This document shows positions 25,007 to 34,927 of a stretch of 64,000 bases of DNA, one piece after another; positions within the stretch are counted from its first letter, which is position 1, and each line of letters opens with the position of its first letter. The notes under the pieces were generated by a model that worked only from the letters and a program-made list of their open reading frames with translations, did no database searches and had not been told where the DNA came from. Origin of the DNA: Brachybacterium alimentarium (GTDB lineage: Bacteria > Actinomycetota > Actinomycetes > Actinomycetales > Dermabacteraceae). The position numbers and the translations under genes are program-made. The DNA is taken from contig NZ_NRGS01000017.1 in the NCBI RefSeq assembly GCF_002332425.1, positions 62,001-126,000 of the forward strand, in the 5' to 3' direction.

Positions 25007-26098
25007 TCAGACCAATCGGGTGAGCCAGCCATGACGGTCGGGGATCCGGCCGTACTGGATATCGGTGAGCTCCTGGCGCAGCGAGAGGGTGATCTCCCCG
25101 GAGCCGCCGTCGCCGACGCTCCAGGTGCCGCCGTGGGCGCGGAACTCGCCGATCGGATTGATCACGGCGGCGGTGCCGCACGCGAACATCTCGGTGATCT
25201 CCCCGGAGCCGAGCTGCTCGAGCAGCTCGCTCATGACCAGCTTCTGCTCGACGACCTCGAGCCCGCGGTCCTCGGCCAGGCGCAGGATCGACTCGCGGGT
25301 CACGCCCTCCAGGATCGATCCGGTCAGGGACGGGGTGAGGAGACGGCCGTCGCGGGTGATCGCGAAGACGTTCATCCCGGAGAGCTCGTCGATGCTGGTG
25401 TGCGTCTCGGAGTCCAGGAAGAGGACCTCGTCGGCCCCGTGCTCGGCGGCCTCGTCCTTGCCCAGCAGCGAGGAGGCGTAGTTGCCGCCGCACTTGGCGG
25501 CGCCGGTGCCCCCGGCGCCGGCACGCGCGTACTCATCGGTGATCCACACGACGAGCGGCTGCACCCCGCGGGGGAAGTACGGGCCCGCCGGGGAAGCGAT
25601 CACGTAATAGTCCACTGCGTGGGAGGTCCGCACCCCGAGGAACTCCTCGGAGGCGAACATGAACGGGCGCAGGTACAGCGACTCCTCGCTGGTGGCCTCG
25701 GGCACCCAGGGCTCGTCGGCCGCGACGACGGCCTTCAACGACTCCAGGAAGTCCTCGACGGACAGCTCGGGCAGGGCGAGACGACGGGCGGAGCGCTGCA
25801 GACGCTCGGCGTTGCGCTCCGGCCGGAAGGTCCACACGGAGCCGTCGGCGTGCCGGAACGCCTTGAGCCCCTCGAAGATCTCCTGCCCGTAGTGCAGCAC
25901 CGCGGTCGCGGGCGAGAGCGAGAGCGGCCCGAAGGGGATGACCTCGGATCCTCCCCAGCCGTTCTCCCGGGTCCACGAGGCGTGGGCCATGAAGTCGGTG
26001 TAGTACCTGCCGAAACCGGGGTCGGCGAGGATCTGGGCGCGCTCGACATCGCCGATGCGGCGGGTCCGGTCGGTCTGGGTGAACTGCAGCGCGCTCAT
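25007..26098 (-). CDS. ilvE: Branched-chain amino acid aminotransferase
   Basis: A 363-residue PLP enzyme of fold type IV that makes or degrades leucine, isoleucine and valine by transamination with glutamate. Family blocks are FEGLKAFRHADGSVWTFRPERNAERL, the PLP lysine in AAKCGGNYASSLL, and SLTGSILEGVTRESILRLA with GTAAVINPIGEF near the end. It lies 40 bases downstream of leuB and directly before cimA. Confidence 0.95.
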   Translation of the reverse strand: MSALQFTQTDRTRRIGDVERAQILADPGFGRYYTDFMAHASWTRENGWGGSEVIPFGPLSLSPATAVLHYGQEIFEGLKAFRHADGSVWTFRPERNAERLQRSARRLALPELSVEDFLESLKAVVAADEPWVPEATSEESLYLRPFMFASEEFLGVRTSHAVDYYVIASPAGPYFPRGVQPLVVWITDEYARAGAGGTGAAKCGGNYASSLLGKDEAAEHGADEVLFLDSETHTSIDELSGMNVFAITRDGRLLTPSLTGSILEGVTRESILRLAEDRGLEVVEQKLVMSELLEQLGSGEITEMFACGTAAVINPIGEFRAHGGTWSVGDGGSGEITLSLRQELTDIQYGRIPDRHGWLTRLV

Positions 26099-26138
26099 GG
26101 GGGCTCTCCTCGAAGTCGAGTCGGTCAGGTGGATGGTG

Positions 26139-27218
<1,080 letters not shown>

Positions 27219-27246
27219 GGCGTGGGCTCCGATTCTGCGGGGGATG

Positions 27247-28854
27247 TCAGTACACGAGGTCGACGGCGTGGATCGAGTGCGCGCCGATGCTCGCACCCAG
27301 CTCCTCGGCGAACTCCCGGTCGATGGACTCGTCCAGATCCAGGACCACGAGGGCCTCGGAGCCCTGGACGTCGCCCGCCCGGGAGACCTGCATGCCGGCG
27401 ATGTTCACGCCGGCCTCGCCGAGGCGGAGGCCGTACTGGCCGATCAGGCCGGGGCCGTCCTCGTAGCGGATGATCAGCAGGTGGTCGCTGAGGGGGACGT
27501 CGAGGGCATGGCCGACGACCTCGGTGAGCTTGTGCTCCTGGTCCACGCCGCTCAGCGTGCCGGATACCGAGACGACCTCGCCGCTGCGCAGCGTGCCGCG
27601 CACGGTGACCACGTTGCGGAAGCGCTCGGTGTGCTCATCGGTGACGAGCTGCACGGTGATGCCGCGCTCCTCGGCCAGCACGGGAGCGTTGACATAGCTG
27701 ACCTGCTCGGTGACGACGTTGCGGAAGAGGCCGCGCAGCGCGGAGAGCTTCAGGGCCGTCACATCGCGGGTGGCGAGCTCGCCGTGCACCTCGATGTCGA
27801 GCAGCTCGGGGGCCTCCCCCGCCAGCACGGTGAACAGCTGGCCGAGTCGGTCGGCGAGGGCCACGCCCGGGCGCACCAGGTCGTCGATCGCGCCACCGGC
27901 GACGTTCACGGCGTCCGGCACGAGCTCGCCGGCCAGGGCGAGCCGCACGGACTTGGCGACGGCCACGCCGGCCTTCTCCTGCGCCTCGGCGGTGGAGGCA
28001 CCGAGGTGCGGGGTCAGGGTGATGTTGTCGAGCTCGAGCAGGCGCTTGGCGCTCTCGGAGCTGGCGGGCGGCTCCGAGGAGTAGACGTCCAGGCCCGCGC
28101 CGGCGATACGGCCGCTGCTGAGCGCCTCGTAGAGCGCCTCCTCGTCGATCAGGCCGCCGCGAGCAGCGTTGACGATGTGCAGGTTCGGCTTCGCGAGCGC
28201 GAACTGCTCGGCGCCGATGAGCCCGGTGGTCTCGGGCGTCTTGGGCATGTGCACGGTGACGATGTCCGCCTCGCGCATCAGCTCGTCGAGCTCGACCACC
28301 CGGGCGCCGAGCTCGGCGGCGCGTGCGTGGTTCACGTAGGGGTCATAGGCCAGGAGGGTCACGCCGAAGGGACGCAGGCGCTCGGCGACCAGCTGGCCGA
28401 TGCGGCCGAAGCCCACCACGCCGACGGTCTTCTCCAGCAGCTCGACACCGGTCAGCTGCTTCCGCTCCCAGCGGCCTGCCTTCACGGAGGAGTCCGCGCG
28501 GCCGAGGTTGCGCAGCGAGGAGAGGATCAGCGTGATCGCGAGCTCGGCGGCGGAGACGATGTTGGAGGTCGGCGCGTTGATGACCATGACGCCGGCGTTG
28601 GTCGCACCGGGCACGTCCACGTTGTCCAGGCCCACGCCCGCACGGGCGACGACCTTCAGGTGGTCGGCTGCGGCATAGACCTCGGCATCGACCTGGGTGG
28701 CAGAGCGCACCAGGAGTGCGTCCGCATCCTTGACAGCGGCCAGCAGCGCGGCACGGTCGGTGCCGTCCACGTTCTTGACCTCGACCTCTGACCCCAGGAC
28801 CTCGACGGTCGCGGGCGACAGCTCTTCTGCAATGAGCACGACGGGACGCGTCAC
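27247..28854 (-). CDS. serA: D-3-phosphoglycerate dehydrogenase
   Basis: A 535-residue enzyme starting serine synthesis by oxidising 3-phosphoglycerate. It has the long actinobacterial layout: substrate and Rossmann domains ([13 protein letters not shown] near residue 150, catalytic [14 protein letters not shown] near 285), an allosteric substrate-binding domain, and a C-terminal ACT domain ([25 protein letters not shown]) that normally binds serine. The GTG at 28854 is fixed by GGAGGAG seven bases upstream. First gene of the serA-leuB-ilvE-cimA run, with a promoter candidate at 28915-28947. Confidence 0.95.
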   Translation of the reverse strand: MTRPVVLIAEELSPATVEVLGSEVEVKNVDGTDRAALLAAVKDADALLVRSATQVDAEVYAAADHLKVVARAGVGLDNVDVPGATNAGVMVINAPTSNIVSAAELAITLILSSLRNLGRADSSVKAGRWERKQLTGVELLEKTVGVVGFGRIGQLVAERLRPFGVTLLAYDPYVNHARAAELGARVVELDELMREADIVTVHMPKTPETTGLIGAEQFALAKPNLHIVNAARGGLIDEEALYEALSSGRIAGAGLDVYSSEPPASSESAKRLLELDNITLTPHLGASTAEAQEKAGVAVAKSVRLALAGELVPDAVNVAGGAIDDLVRPGVALADRLGQLFTVLAGEAPELLDIEVHGELATRDVTALKLSALRGLFRNVVTEQVSYVNAPVLAEERGITVQLVTDEHTERFRNVVTVRGTLRSGEVVSVSGTLSGVDQEHKLTEVVGHALDVPLSDHLLIIRYEDGPGLIGQYGLRLGEAGVNIAGMQVSRAGDVQGSEALVVLDLDESIDREFAEELGASIGAHSIHAVDLVY

Positions 28855-28914
28855 GGAAACTCCTCCAGTACGGATGGTTGTCGTCGCACGCATCCTCGAG
28901 GGCGACGGGTACCG

Positions 28915-28947
28915 GGACAGCTTAGACCGCTGTCCGCCATACGGTCA
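28915..28947 (-). promoter_or_regulatory. serA promoter with inverted repeat around the -10 box
   Basis: On the minus strand TGACCG (28942-28947) and TAAGCT (28919-28924) are spaced by 17 bases. An inverted repeat GGACAGC-N7-GCTGTCC (28915-21 and 28929-35) brackets the -10 box. A bound repressor would block the promoter. The rest of the 337-base gap (28855-29191) shows only a weak TAACAT box (29080-29085) for the Stealth gene. Confidence 0.5.
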
Positions 28948-29191
28948 CGGAGGTCACGGGATGAGACGGGATCCTGGACCAGTGGACCGGTGAACCGTCG
29001 AGGCTGGGGCGTGCTCCTCGGTGCGCCTCCATCCGTCACTTGGCCGGAGGCCCGTGGCAGGAATCCTTCTCCCCCCTGGTAACATCGCCGGGCCTTGAGC
29101 CGCGAGCGGTCGTTCGCCCTCGAGGATCTCCCGCCCTTCGGATGCGAGGTTGAGCGGAGCCCACGGAGAAGTACACCTCAGGAGGAACCGC

Positions 29192-30859
29192 ATGGCGCGG
29201 ATGGTCCGACGGATCGGACATGCCCGAAAGATCGTGGAGAGAACTGTGCGGCGCGATCTCCGCCGACGGAAAGTCCGCCAGTCCGACGCTTCGCTCCGCC
29301 TTTTCTCCGCACGGACTCGGCACGCGTTCGACGCACTCGCGCCGCACTTCGAGCGCGAGCTGCCCGCAGTCGATGTGCCCATGAAGTCGCCCGAAGCTTT
29401 CCGTAGTGATCTGCGCGCAGAGGTGGCGAAGCTGTTCGAGCTGCGAAATATCCCCTTCCTGCCCCATCGGTCACTGTCCGTCTCCGACATCGTCTTCGGC
29501 GTGCGCGAGGACGACTGGGAAACGATGTTGACTGCCCTGCGGCACAGCGGACTCGAGATGCTCTACGGCGGCAGTTCACGACGCTCACACCCTTCTCGTC
29601 CCCTGTATGTGGACTCGATGGACATCGAGGCCTTCCGGACCTCACGAGTCTTGTACCTGCTGCGTCCTGCCGTCGCGCGCCACGACGGCATCGCGGTGAA
29701 GCGGTTCGGTTTCGACTGCGCAGTGCGGATCGAGCGATGGAGCACTGGGAAGCCAGGAACTCCGAACGAGGACGCCGTCGTGCCGCGCCTGGGATCCCCG
29801 CGTACGGGATACATCGCCACGTCAGCCTTCAGCCCGCTGATCGATCCGCCCCAGCACGTGCTCGATGCCCGCGAGCCGCTGCTCGCAGATAACCTCATGG
29901 AGATCACCTTCCCGATCGATGTGGTCTACACCTGGGTAGACGGCACCGATCCGGCCTGGATCGCCCGTAAGCGCTCGGTCCTCGATGCGCTCCACGGTGA
30001 GGAGATGTCCGACGACGCCGCATCGGATCTGCGCTTCATCGCCCATGACGAGCTGCGGTATTCGCTGCGAGCTCTCGAGATGTACGCCCCCTGGGTGCGA
30101 CACGTCTATCTCGTCACCGATCAGCAGCGCCCGCCGTGGTTGCGGGAGGATGATCCCTGGATCACCGTCGTCGACCACACGGAGATCGCTCCCGAGGGCA
30201 CCGCGCTGCCGACTTTCAACTCTCAGGCGATCGAGGCGAACCTCCACCGCATCGACGGTCTCAGCGAGCACTTCCTGTACTTCAACGACGACGTATTCCT
30301 CTCCTCGCCCGTCGTCCCCGAGCTGTTCTTCGGGCCTAACGGAATCGCCTCGATGTATCTCTCGAAGGCCCAGGTGGCTGGCGGCGCGCCGGTGCTCGGC
30401 GAACCCGCGTCGGACTCCGCAGGGAAGAACGCTCGCACTCTAGTGCAGGAGGTCTCGGGACGCCGGGTGAGCCGCAAGCTCTTCCACACCCCGTTCCCCC
30501 TGCGTCGTTCGATCTCCAACGAGATCGAGAAACGCTGGCCCGAGGTGGTCCGGCAGACCCGCCTGTCGCAATTCCGTCGGCTCGAGGACGTCACCCTCTC
30601 CGGCGCTCTGCATATGAACTACGCCTATGCCACATCCCGAGCGGTCACTCGGAGCATTCGCTACCGGTACGTGAACATCGGAGCCGCGAACGCTCCGCAG
30701 AAGCTCGAGTCCCTGATGACGGACCGGCATGAGCTCCAGACGTTCTGCCTCAACGAGTCCTCGCAGGACCTCTCCCCCGCACGCGTCGATGCGCTGGTCC
30801 GAAGCTTCCTGCGGCGACGGTTCCCCGACATGGGCTCGTTCGAGATCCCGGGACGCTGA
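29192..30859 (+). CDS. Stealth-family capsule polysaccharide phosphotransferase
   Basis: A 555-residue enzyme of the Stealth family, which transfers hexose-1-phosphate to build phosphodiester-linked surface polysaccharides. All four conserved regions are readable: CR1 IDVVYTWVDGTDPAW (near residue 248), CR2 RFIAHDELRYSLRALEMYAPWV through YFNDDVFLSS, CR3 around HTPFPLRRS with KRWPEVVRQTRLSQFR, and CR4 FCLNESSQD. The N-terminal 240 residues are a variable domain with a basic start. The ATG at 29192 follows AGGAGG. It stands alone with no other capsule genes nearby, and its base composition is visibly lower in GC than its neighbours (25 A/T in 29401-29460), suggesting acquisition by transfer. 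Confidence 0.92.
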   Translation: MARMVRRIGHARKIVERTVRRDLRRRKVRQSDASLRLFSARTRHAFDALAPHFERELPAVDVPMKSPEAFRSDLRAEVAKLFELRNIPFLPHRSLSVSDIVFGVREDDWETMLTALRHSGLEMLYGGSSRRSHPSRPLYVDSMDIEAFRTSRVLYLLRPAVARHDGIAVKRFGFDCAVRIERWSTGKPGTPNEDAVVPRLGSPRTGYIATSAFSPLIDPPQHVLDAREPLLADNLMEITFPIDVVYTWVDGTDPAWIARKRSVLDALHGEEMSDDAASDLRFIAHDELRYSLRALEMYAPWVRHVYLVTDQQRPPWLREDDPWITVVDHTEIAPEGTALPTFNSQAIEANLHRIDGLSEHFLYFNDDVFLSSPVVPELFFGPNGIASMYLSKAQVAGGAPVLGEPASDSAGKNARTLVQEVSGRRVSRKLFHTPFPLRRSISNEIEKRWPEVVRQTRLSQFRRLEDVTLSGALHMNYAYATSRAVTRSIRYRYVNIGAANAPQKLESLMTDRHELQTFCLNESSQDLSPARVDALVRSFLRRRFPDMGSFEIPGR

Positions 30860-30932
30860 AGAGCGGCCCGACAACGTAACAGCATCAGGTCACCCCGACC
30901 GGCGACCGGGAAGCACGATGCACGGACAACAA

Positions 30933-30963
30933 CGGCGGGTGCACCTCGAAGGTGCACCCGCCG
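30933..30963. terminator. Bidirectional terminator
   Basis: A perfect 14 bp stem (30933-30946 with 30950-30963) and a three-base loop sit between the convergent Stealth and ilvC genes. Confidence 0.85.
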
Positions 30964-30982
30964 TCGCGGTCAGGGGGGTCGA

Positions 30983-32083
<1,101 letters not shown>

Positions 32084-32148
32084 CTATCGCCGGTTGTCTT
32101 GAAGAGTGAGAGGTCGTCTCTGGATTCGGGACGATCCGCTCGTGCTGG

Positions 32149-32718
32149 TCAGCCCAGCAGGCTGCGATCGGTGATCGCCCGCCCGCCGCGGCCGATGGCG
32201 ACCTCGCCGGACTTCACGATCTCGCGGACGCCGAAGGACTCGAGCATCCCCAGCAGCGCGGAGAGTTTGTCCTGCGTGCCGGTCGCCTCGATGGTCACGG
32301 AATCGGCGGCCGCGTCGACCACCTTCGCCCGGAACATCTGGACGATCTCCAGCACCGAGGTGCGGCTGGAGTTGTCCGCCGTCACCTTGATGAGGATCAG
32401 CTCGCGCTGGACGGTCTGCCGTGCGTCGAGCTGGACGATCTTGAGGACGTTCACCAGCTTGTTGAGCTGCTTCGTGATCTGCTCGAGCCGACGCTGATCC
32501 ACGTCGACGACCACGGTGATCCGGGAGATCTCCGGGTGCTCCGTCGGGCCGACGGCGAGCGAGGAGATGTTGTAGGCCCGCCTCGAGAACAGGGCGGTGA
32601 CGCGGGTGAGCACACCGGGCTTGTTCTCGACGAGCACCGAGAGGGTCTGGCTCTGCGGCGTCATCACGTAGTCCGTGGTGCTCGCCGGGGTGTTCTGGGT
32701 GGACTGGTTGGCGCTCAT
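32149..32718 (-). CDS. ilvN: Acetolactate synthase small subunit
   Basis: A 189-residue regulatory subunit. The N-terminal ACT domain (LSVLVENKPGVLTRVTALFSRRAYNISSLAVGPTE) binds valine for feedback control, and the C-terminal half completes the second ferredoxin-like domain. The first 20 residues are an unconserved Thr/Ser/Gln tail. The start at 32718 is two bases after the ilvB stop, so translation is coupled. Confidence 0.96.
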   Translation of the reverse strand: MSANQSTQNTPASTTDYVMTPQSQTLSVLVENKPGVLTRVTALFSRRAYNISSLAVGPTEHPEISRITVVVDVDQRRLEQITKQLNKLVNVLKIVQLDARQTVQRELILIKVTADNSSRTSVLEIVQMFRAKVVDAAADSVTIEATGTQDKLSALLGMLESFGVREIVKSGEVAIGRGGRAITDRSLLG

Positions 32719-32720
32719 GT

Positions 32721-34478
32721 TCAGATGTCCCTCTCCCACTCGGGGCTCATGCCCTGGGCGATCTGGATCTCGTCGTTGGAGACCCCGGCCGGCACCATGG
32801 GCCACACCATCGCGTCGGCGCTCACGGTGAAGTCGACGATCACCGGGCGATCGTTGATCTCCATCGCCTGGGCGATGGTGGCGTCGATGTCCTCGTCGCG
32901 CTCGCAGCGCAGCCCGACCGCGCCATAGGCGTCGGCGAGCTTGACGAAGTCGGGGATGCGGCGGGTGCCGTGCCCGGTGTTCAGGTCGGTATTGGAGTAG
33001 CGCTGGTCGTAGAACAGGTTCTGCCACTGGCGCACCATGCCGAGGCTGGAGTTGTTGATGATCGCGACCTTGATCGGGATGTCGTTGATGACGCAGGTGG
33101 CGAGCTCCTGGTTGGTCATCTGGAAGCATCCGTCGCCGTCGATGGACCACACGACCTTGTCGGGCTGGCCCACCTTCGCACCCATCGCCGCGGGCACCGA
33201 GTAGCCCATGGTCCCGAGGCCACCGGAGTTGATCCAGGTGCAGGGGTGCTCGTACTTGATGAACTGGCTGGACCACATCTGGTGCTGGCCCACGCCCGCC
33301 ACGAAGATCGAGTCCGGGCCGGAGATCGCGCCGATGCGGGAGATGACCTTCTGCGGGGCGGTGAAGCCGTCCTCGGTCTCGGTCCAGCCCAGCGGGTAGT
33401 TGTCCCGCAGCATCGACATGGTGTTCCACCATGCCTCGTAGTCCCGCGGGTCGTCCTCGGCGAGGCGCTCGCGCAGCTCGGCGGTCATCGCACGGGCCAC
33501 CTCCGCTGCCTGGCCGACGATCGGCACCTGAGCCTCGCGGTTCTTGGAGATCTCCGCAGGGTCGATGTCCGCATGGACCACCTTCGCCCCCGGGGCGAAC
33601 GACTCCAGGACACCGGTCACGCGGTCATCGAAGCGCGCTCCGATGTTCACGATCAGATCCGAACGCTGCAGCGCGGAGACCGCGGAGACGGCGCCGTGCA
33701 TCCCGGGCATGCCGAGGTGGTTGGGATGGGAGTCGGGCAGCGCGCCGCGCGCCATCAGCGTGGTCACGAACGGCGCACCGGAGACGTCGATCAGCTCGCC
33801 GACCTCTTCGCTGGCCCGACCGCGCAGCACGCCGCCGCCGAGCAGGAACACGGGGCGCTTGGCCTCGAGCAGGAGCGAGACGGCCTCGCGGATCTGCTTG
33901 CTGTGCGGACGCGGGTCCGGGCGGTAGCCGGGCAGGTCCAGCCCCTCGGGCCAGACAAACTGCGTCATCCCCTGCTGGGCGTCCTTCGTGACGTCCACGA
34001 GGACGGCGCCCGGGCGGCCGGTCGAGGCGATGTGGAAGGCCTGCTTGATGACCTTGGGGATCTCGTCGGCGTCCGAGACCAGGAAGTTGTGCTTGGTCAC
34101 CGGCATCGTCATGCCGACGATGTCCGCCTCCTGGAAGGCGTCGGTGCCGATGAACTGGGAGCCGACCTGACCGGTGATCGCGACCAACGGGATGGAGTCC
34201 ATCTGGGCGTCGGCGATCGCGGTGATGAGGTTGGTGGCACCGGGGCCGGAGGTGGCGAGGCACACGCCGACCTTGCCGGTGGCGTGGGCGTAGCCGCTCG
34301 CGGCGTGTCCCGCGCCCTGCTCATGGCGCACCAGGATGTGCCGAATGTCCTCGGCATCCATCAGGGGGTCGTAGGTGGGCAGGATGCAACCGCCGGGAAG
34401 GCCGAAGACGACCTCGGCCCCGGCGTGCTTGAGGGACTCGACCAGCGCCTGAGCGCCGGTCATCTGCTGTCCGTTCAT
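32721..34478 (-). CDS. ilvB: Acetolactate synthase large subunit
   Basis: A 585-residue TPP enzyme that forms acetolactate or acetohydroxybutyrate, the first common step for valine, leucine and isoleucine. The catalytic glutamate sits in [15 protein letters not shown], the FAD/substrate region is in the middle third, and the TPP/Mg motif is [16 protein letters not shown] to [12 protein letters not shown]. The ATG at 34478 has AAGGAG eight bases upstream. Expression is expected to respond to branched-chain aminoacyl-tRNA through the leader at 34579-34680. Confidence 0.97.
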   Translation of the reverse strand: MNGQQMTGAQALVESLKHAGAEVVFGLPGGCILPTYDPLMDAEDIRHILVRHEQGAGHAASGYAHATGKVGVCLATSGPGATNLITAIADAQMDSIPLVAITGQVGSQFIGTDAFQEADIVGMTMPVTKHNFLVSDADEIPKVIKQAFHIASTGRPGAVLVDVTKDAQQGMTQFVWPEGLDLPGYRPDPRPHSKQIREAVSLLLEAKRPVFLLGGGVLRGRASEEVGELIDVSGAPFVTTLMARGALPDSHPNHLGMPGMHGAVSAVSALQRSDLIVNIGARFDDRVTGVLESFAPGAKVVHADIDPAEISKNREAQVPIVGQAAEVARAMTAELRERLAEDDPRDYEAWWNTMSMLRDNYPLGWTETEDGFTAPQKVISRIGAISGPDSIFVAGVGQHQMWSSQFIKYEHPCTWINSGGLGTMGYSVPAAMGAKVGQPDKVVWSIDGDGCFQMTNQELATCVINDIPIKVAIINNSSLGMVRQWQNLFYDQRYSNTDLNTGHGTRRIPDFVKLADAYGAVGLRCERDEDIDATIAQAMEINDRPVIVDFTVSADAMVWPMVPAGVSNDEIQIAQGMSPEWERDI

Positions 34479-34578
34479 CGGAACTCCTTCGTCGTCTCGG
34501 ACGGTGGGCAAGGCGGTGAACTGCTCATGCGGACTGCGGTCCCTCCCGGATCGCTCCGCGCCCAGGAACGAGGACACG

Positions 34579-34611
34579 AAAAAGCCCCTCCGCCTGGGGC
34601 TAGGGAGGGGC
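34579..34611 (-). terminator. ilvBNC attenuator terminator
   Basis: On the minus strand GCCCCTCC (34604-34611) pairs with GGAGGGGC (34584-34591) around a 12-base loop and is followed by a run of U (34579-34583). An alternative GCCCC/GGGGC pairing (34596-34600 with 34584-34588) uses the same 3' arm. Upstream, a second hairpin pairs the leader stop region (34641-34651) with 34610-34620, 11 pairs with one mismatch. This arrangement is that of a ribosome-controlled attenuator. Confidence 0.85.
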
Positions 34612-34641
34612 GCGGTTGACGTCTCGATGAAACGAACGGGG

Positions 34642-34680
34642 TCAGCCGCGCTCGGTAACTACGAGAATGATCGTCTGCAT
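34642..34680 (-). CDS. ilv leader peptide ([12 protein letters not shown])
   Basis: A 12-codon ORF with five consecutive Ile-Ile-Leu-Val-Val codons, ending 31 bases before the attenuator hairpin. It senses shortage of charged Ile, Leu or Val tRNA by ribosome stalling. There is no ribosome-binding site; a TACTGT -10 box at 34688-34693 would start the transcript at or next to the ATG, so it is probably leaderless. Too short for normal gene finders. Confidence 0.85.
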   Translation of the reverse strand: MQTIILVVTERG

Positions 34681-34687
34681 GCCACAC

Positions 34688-34693
34688 ACAGTA
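34688..34693 (-). promoter_or_regulatory. Likely -10 box of the ilv leader transcript
   Basis: TACTGT on the minus strand ends eight bases before the leader ATG. No good -35 hexamer is visible at 16-18 bases. Confidence 0.45.
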
Positions 34694-34772
34694 GAGCCTT
34701 CCCAGTGGCACAGGCCATCCGTCCGGATCGCGAGACGATTCGTCCACCGCTGACTGTGGGCCCGCCCGTCGG

Positions 34773-34820
34773 CCCGTTCATTGACCCGTTCGTCAACCCG
34801 CTCGTCGACCCGCTCATCGG
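34773..34820. repeat. Four 12-nt tandem units
   Basis: Units CCCGTTCATTGA, CCCGTTCGTCAA, CCCGCTCGTCGA, CCCGCTCATCGG lie in the divergent gap between the ilv leader and the sulfite reductase gene. On the plus strand they would read as PFID-PFVN-PLVD-PLIG, but no convincing gene contains them. Confidence 0.75.
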
Positions 34821-34891
34821 CTCCTCGCCAACCCGCTCGGGCGGCGCCGTGCCGCCTCGCCGCCGTCGGGCCGCGCCGGCAGTGCTTTCCA

Positions 34892-34927
34892 TGACACGGC
34901 GTCACATTGGGCCAAAGTAGTTGTAAT
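34892..34927 (+). promoter_or_regulatory. Candidate promoter and palindrome of the sulfur operon
   Basis: TGTAAT (34922-34927) is a good -10 box; GCGTCA (34899-34904) lies 17 bases upstream. The -35 overlaps a near-perfect palindrome TGACACGGCGTCA (34892-34904), a possible operator for a sulfur regulator. If this promoter is used, translation of the reductase should start at 34956 rather than 34926. Confidence 0.45.

Noticed and set aside
34659-34892. 77-codon minus-strand frame in the ilv/cys gap
   Set aside because: It overlaps the ilv promoter and leader, is low-complexity because of the 12-nt repeat, and has no ribosome site.
34629-34919. Plus-strand frame containing PFIDPFVNPLVDPLIG
   Set aside because: Starts inside the attenuator, lacks a ribosome site and an export signal; probably a by-product of the 12-nt repeat.
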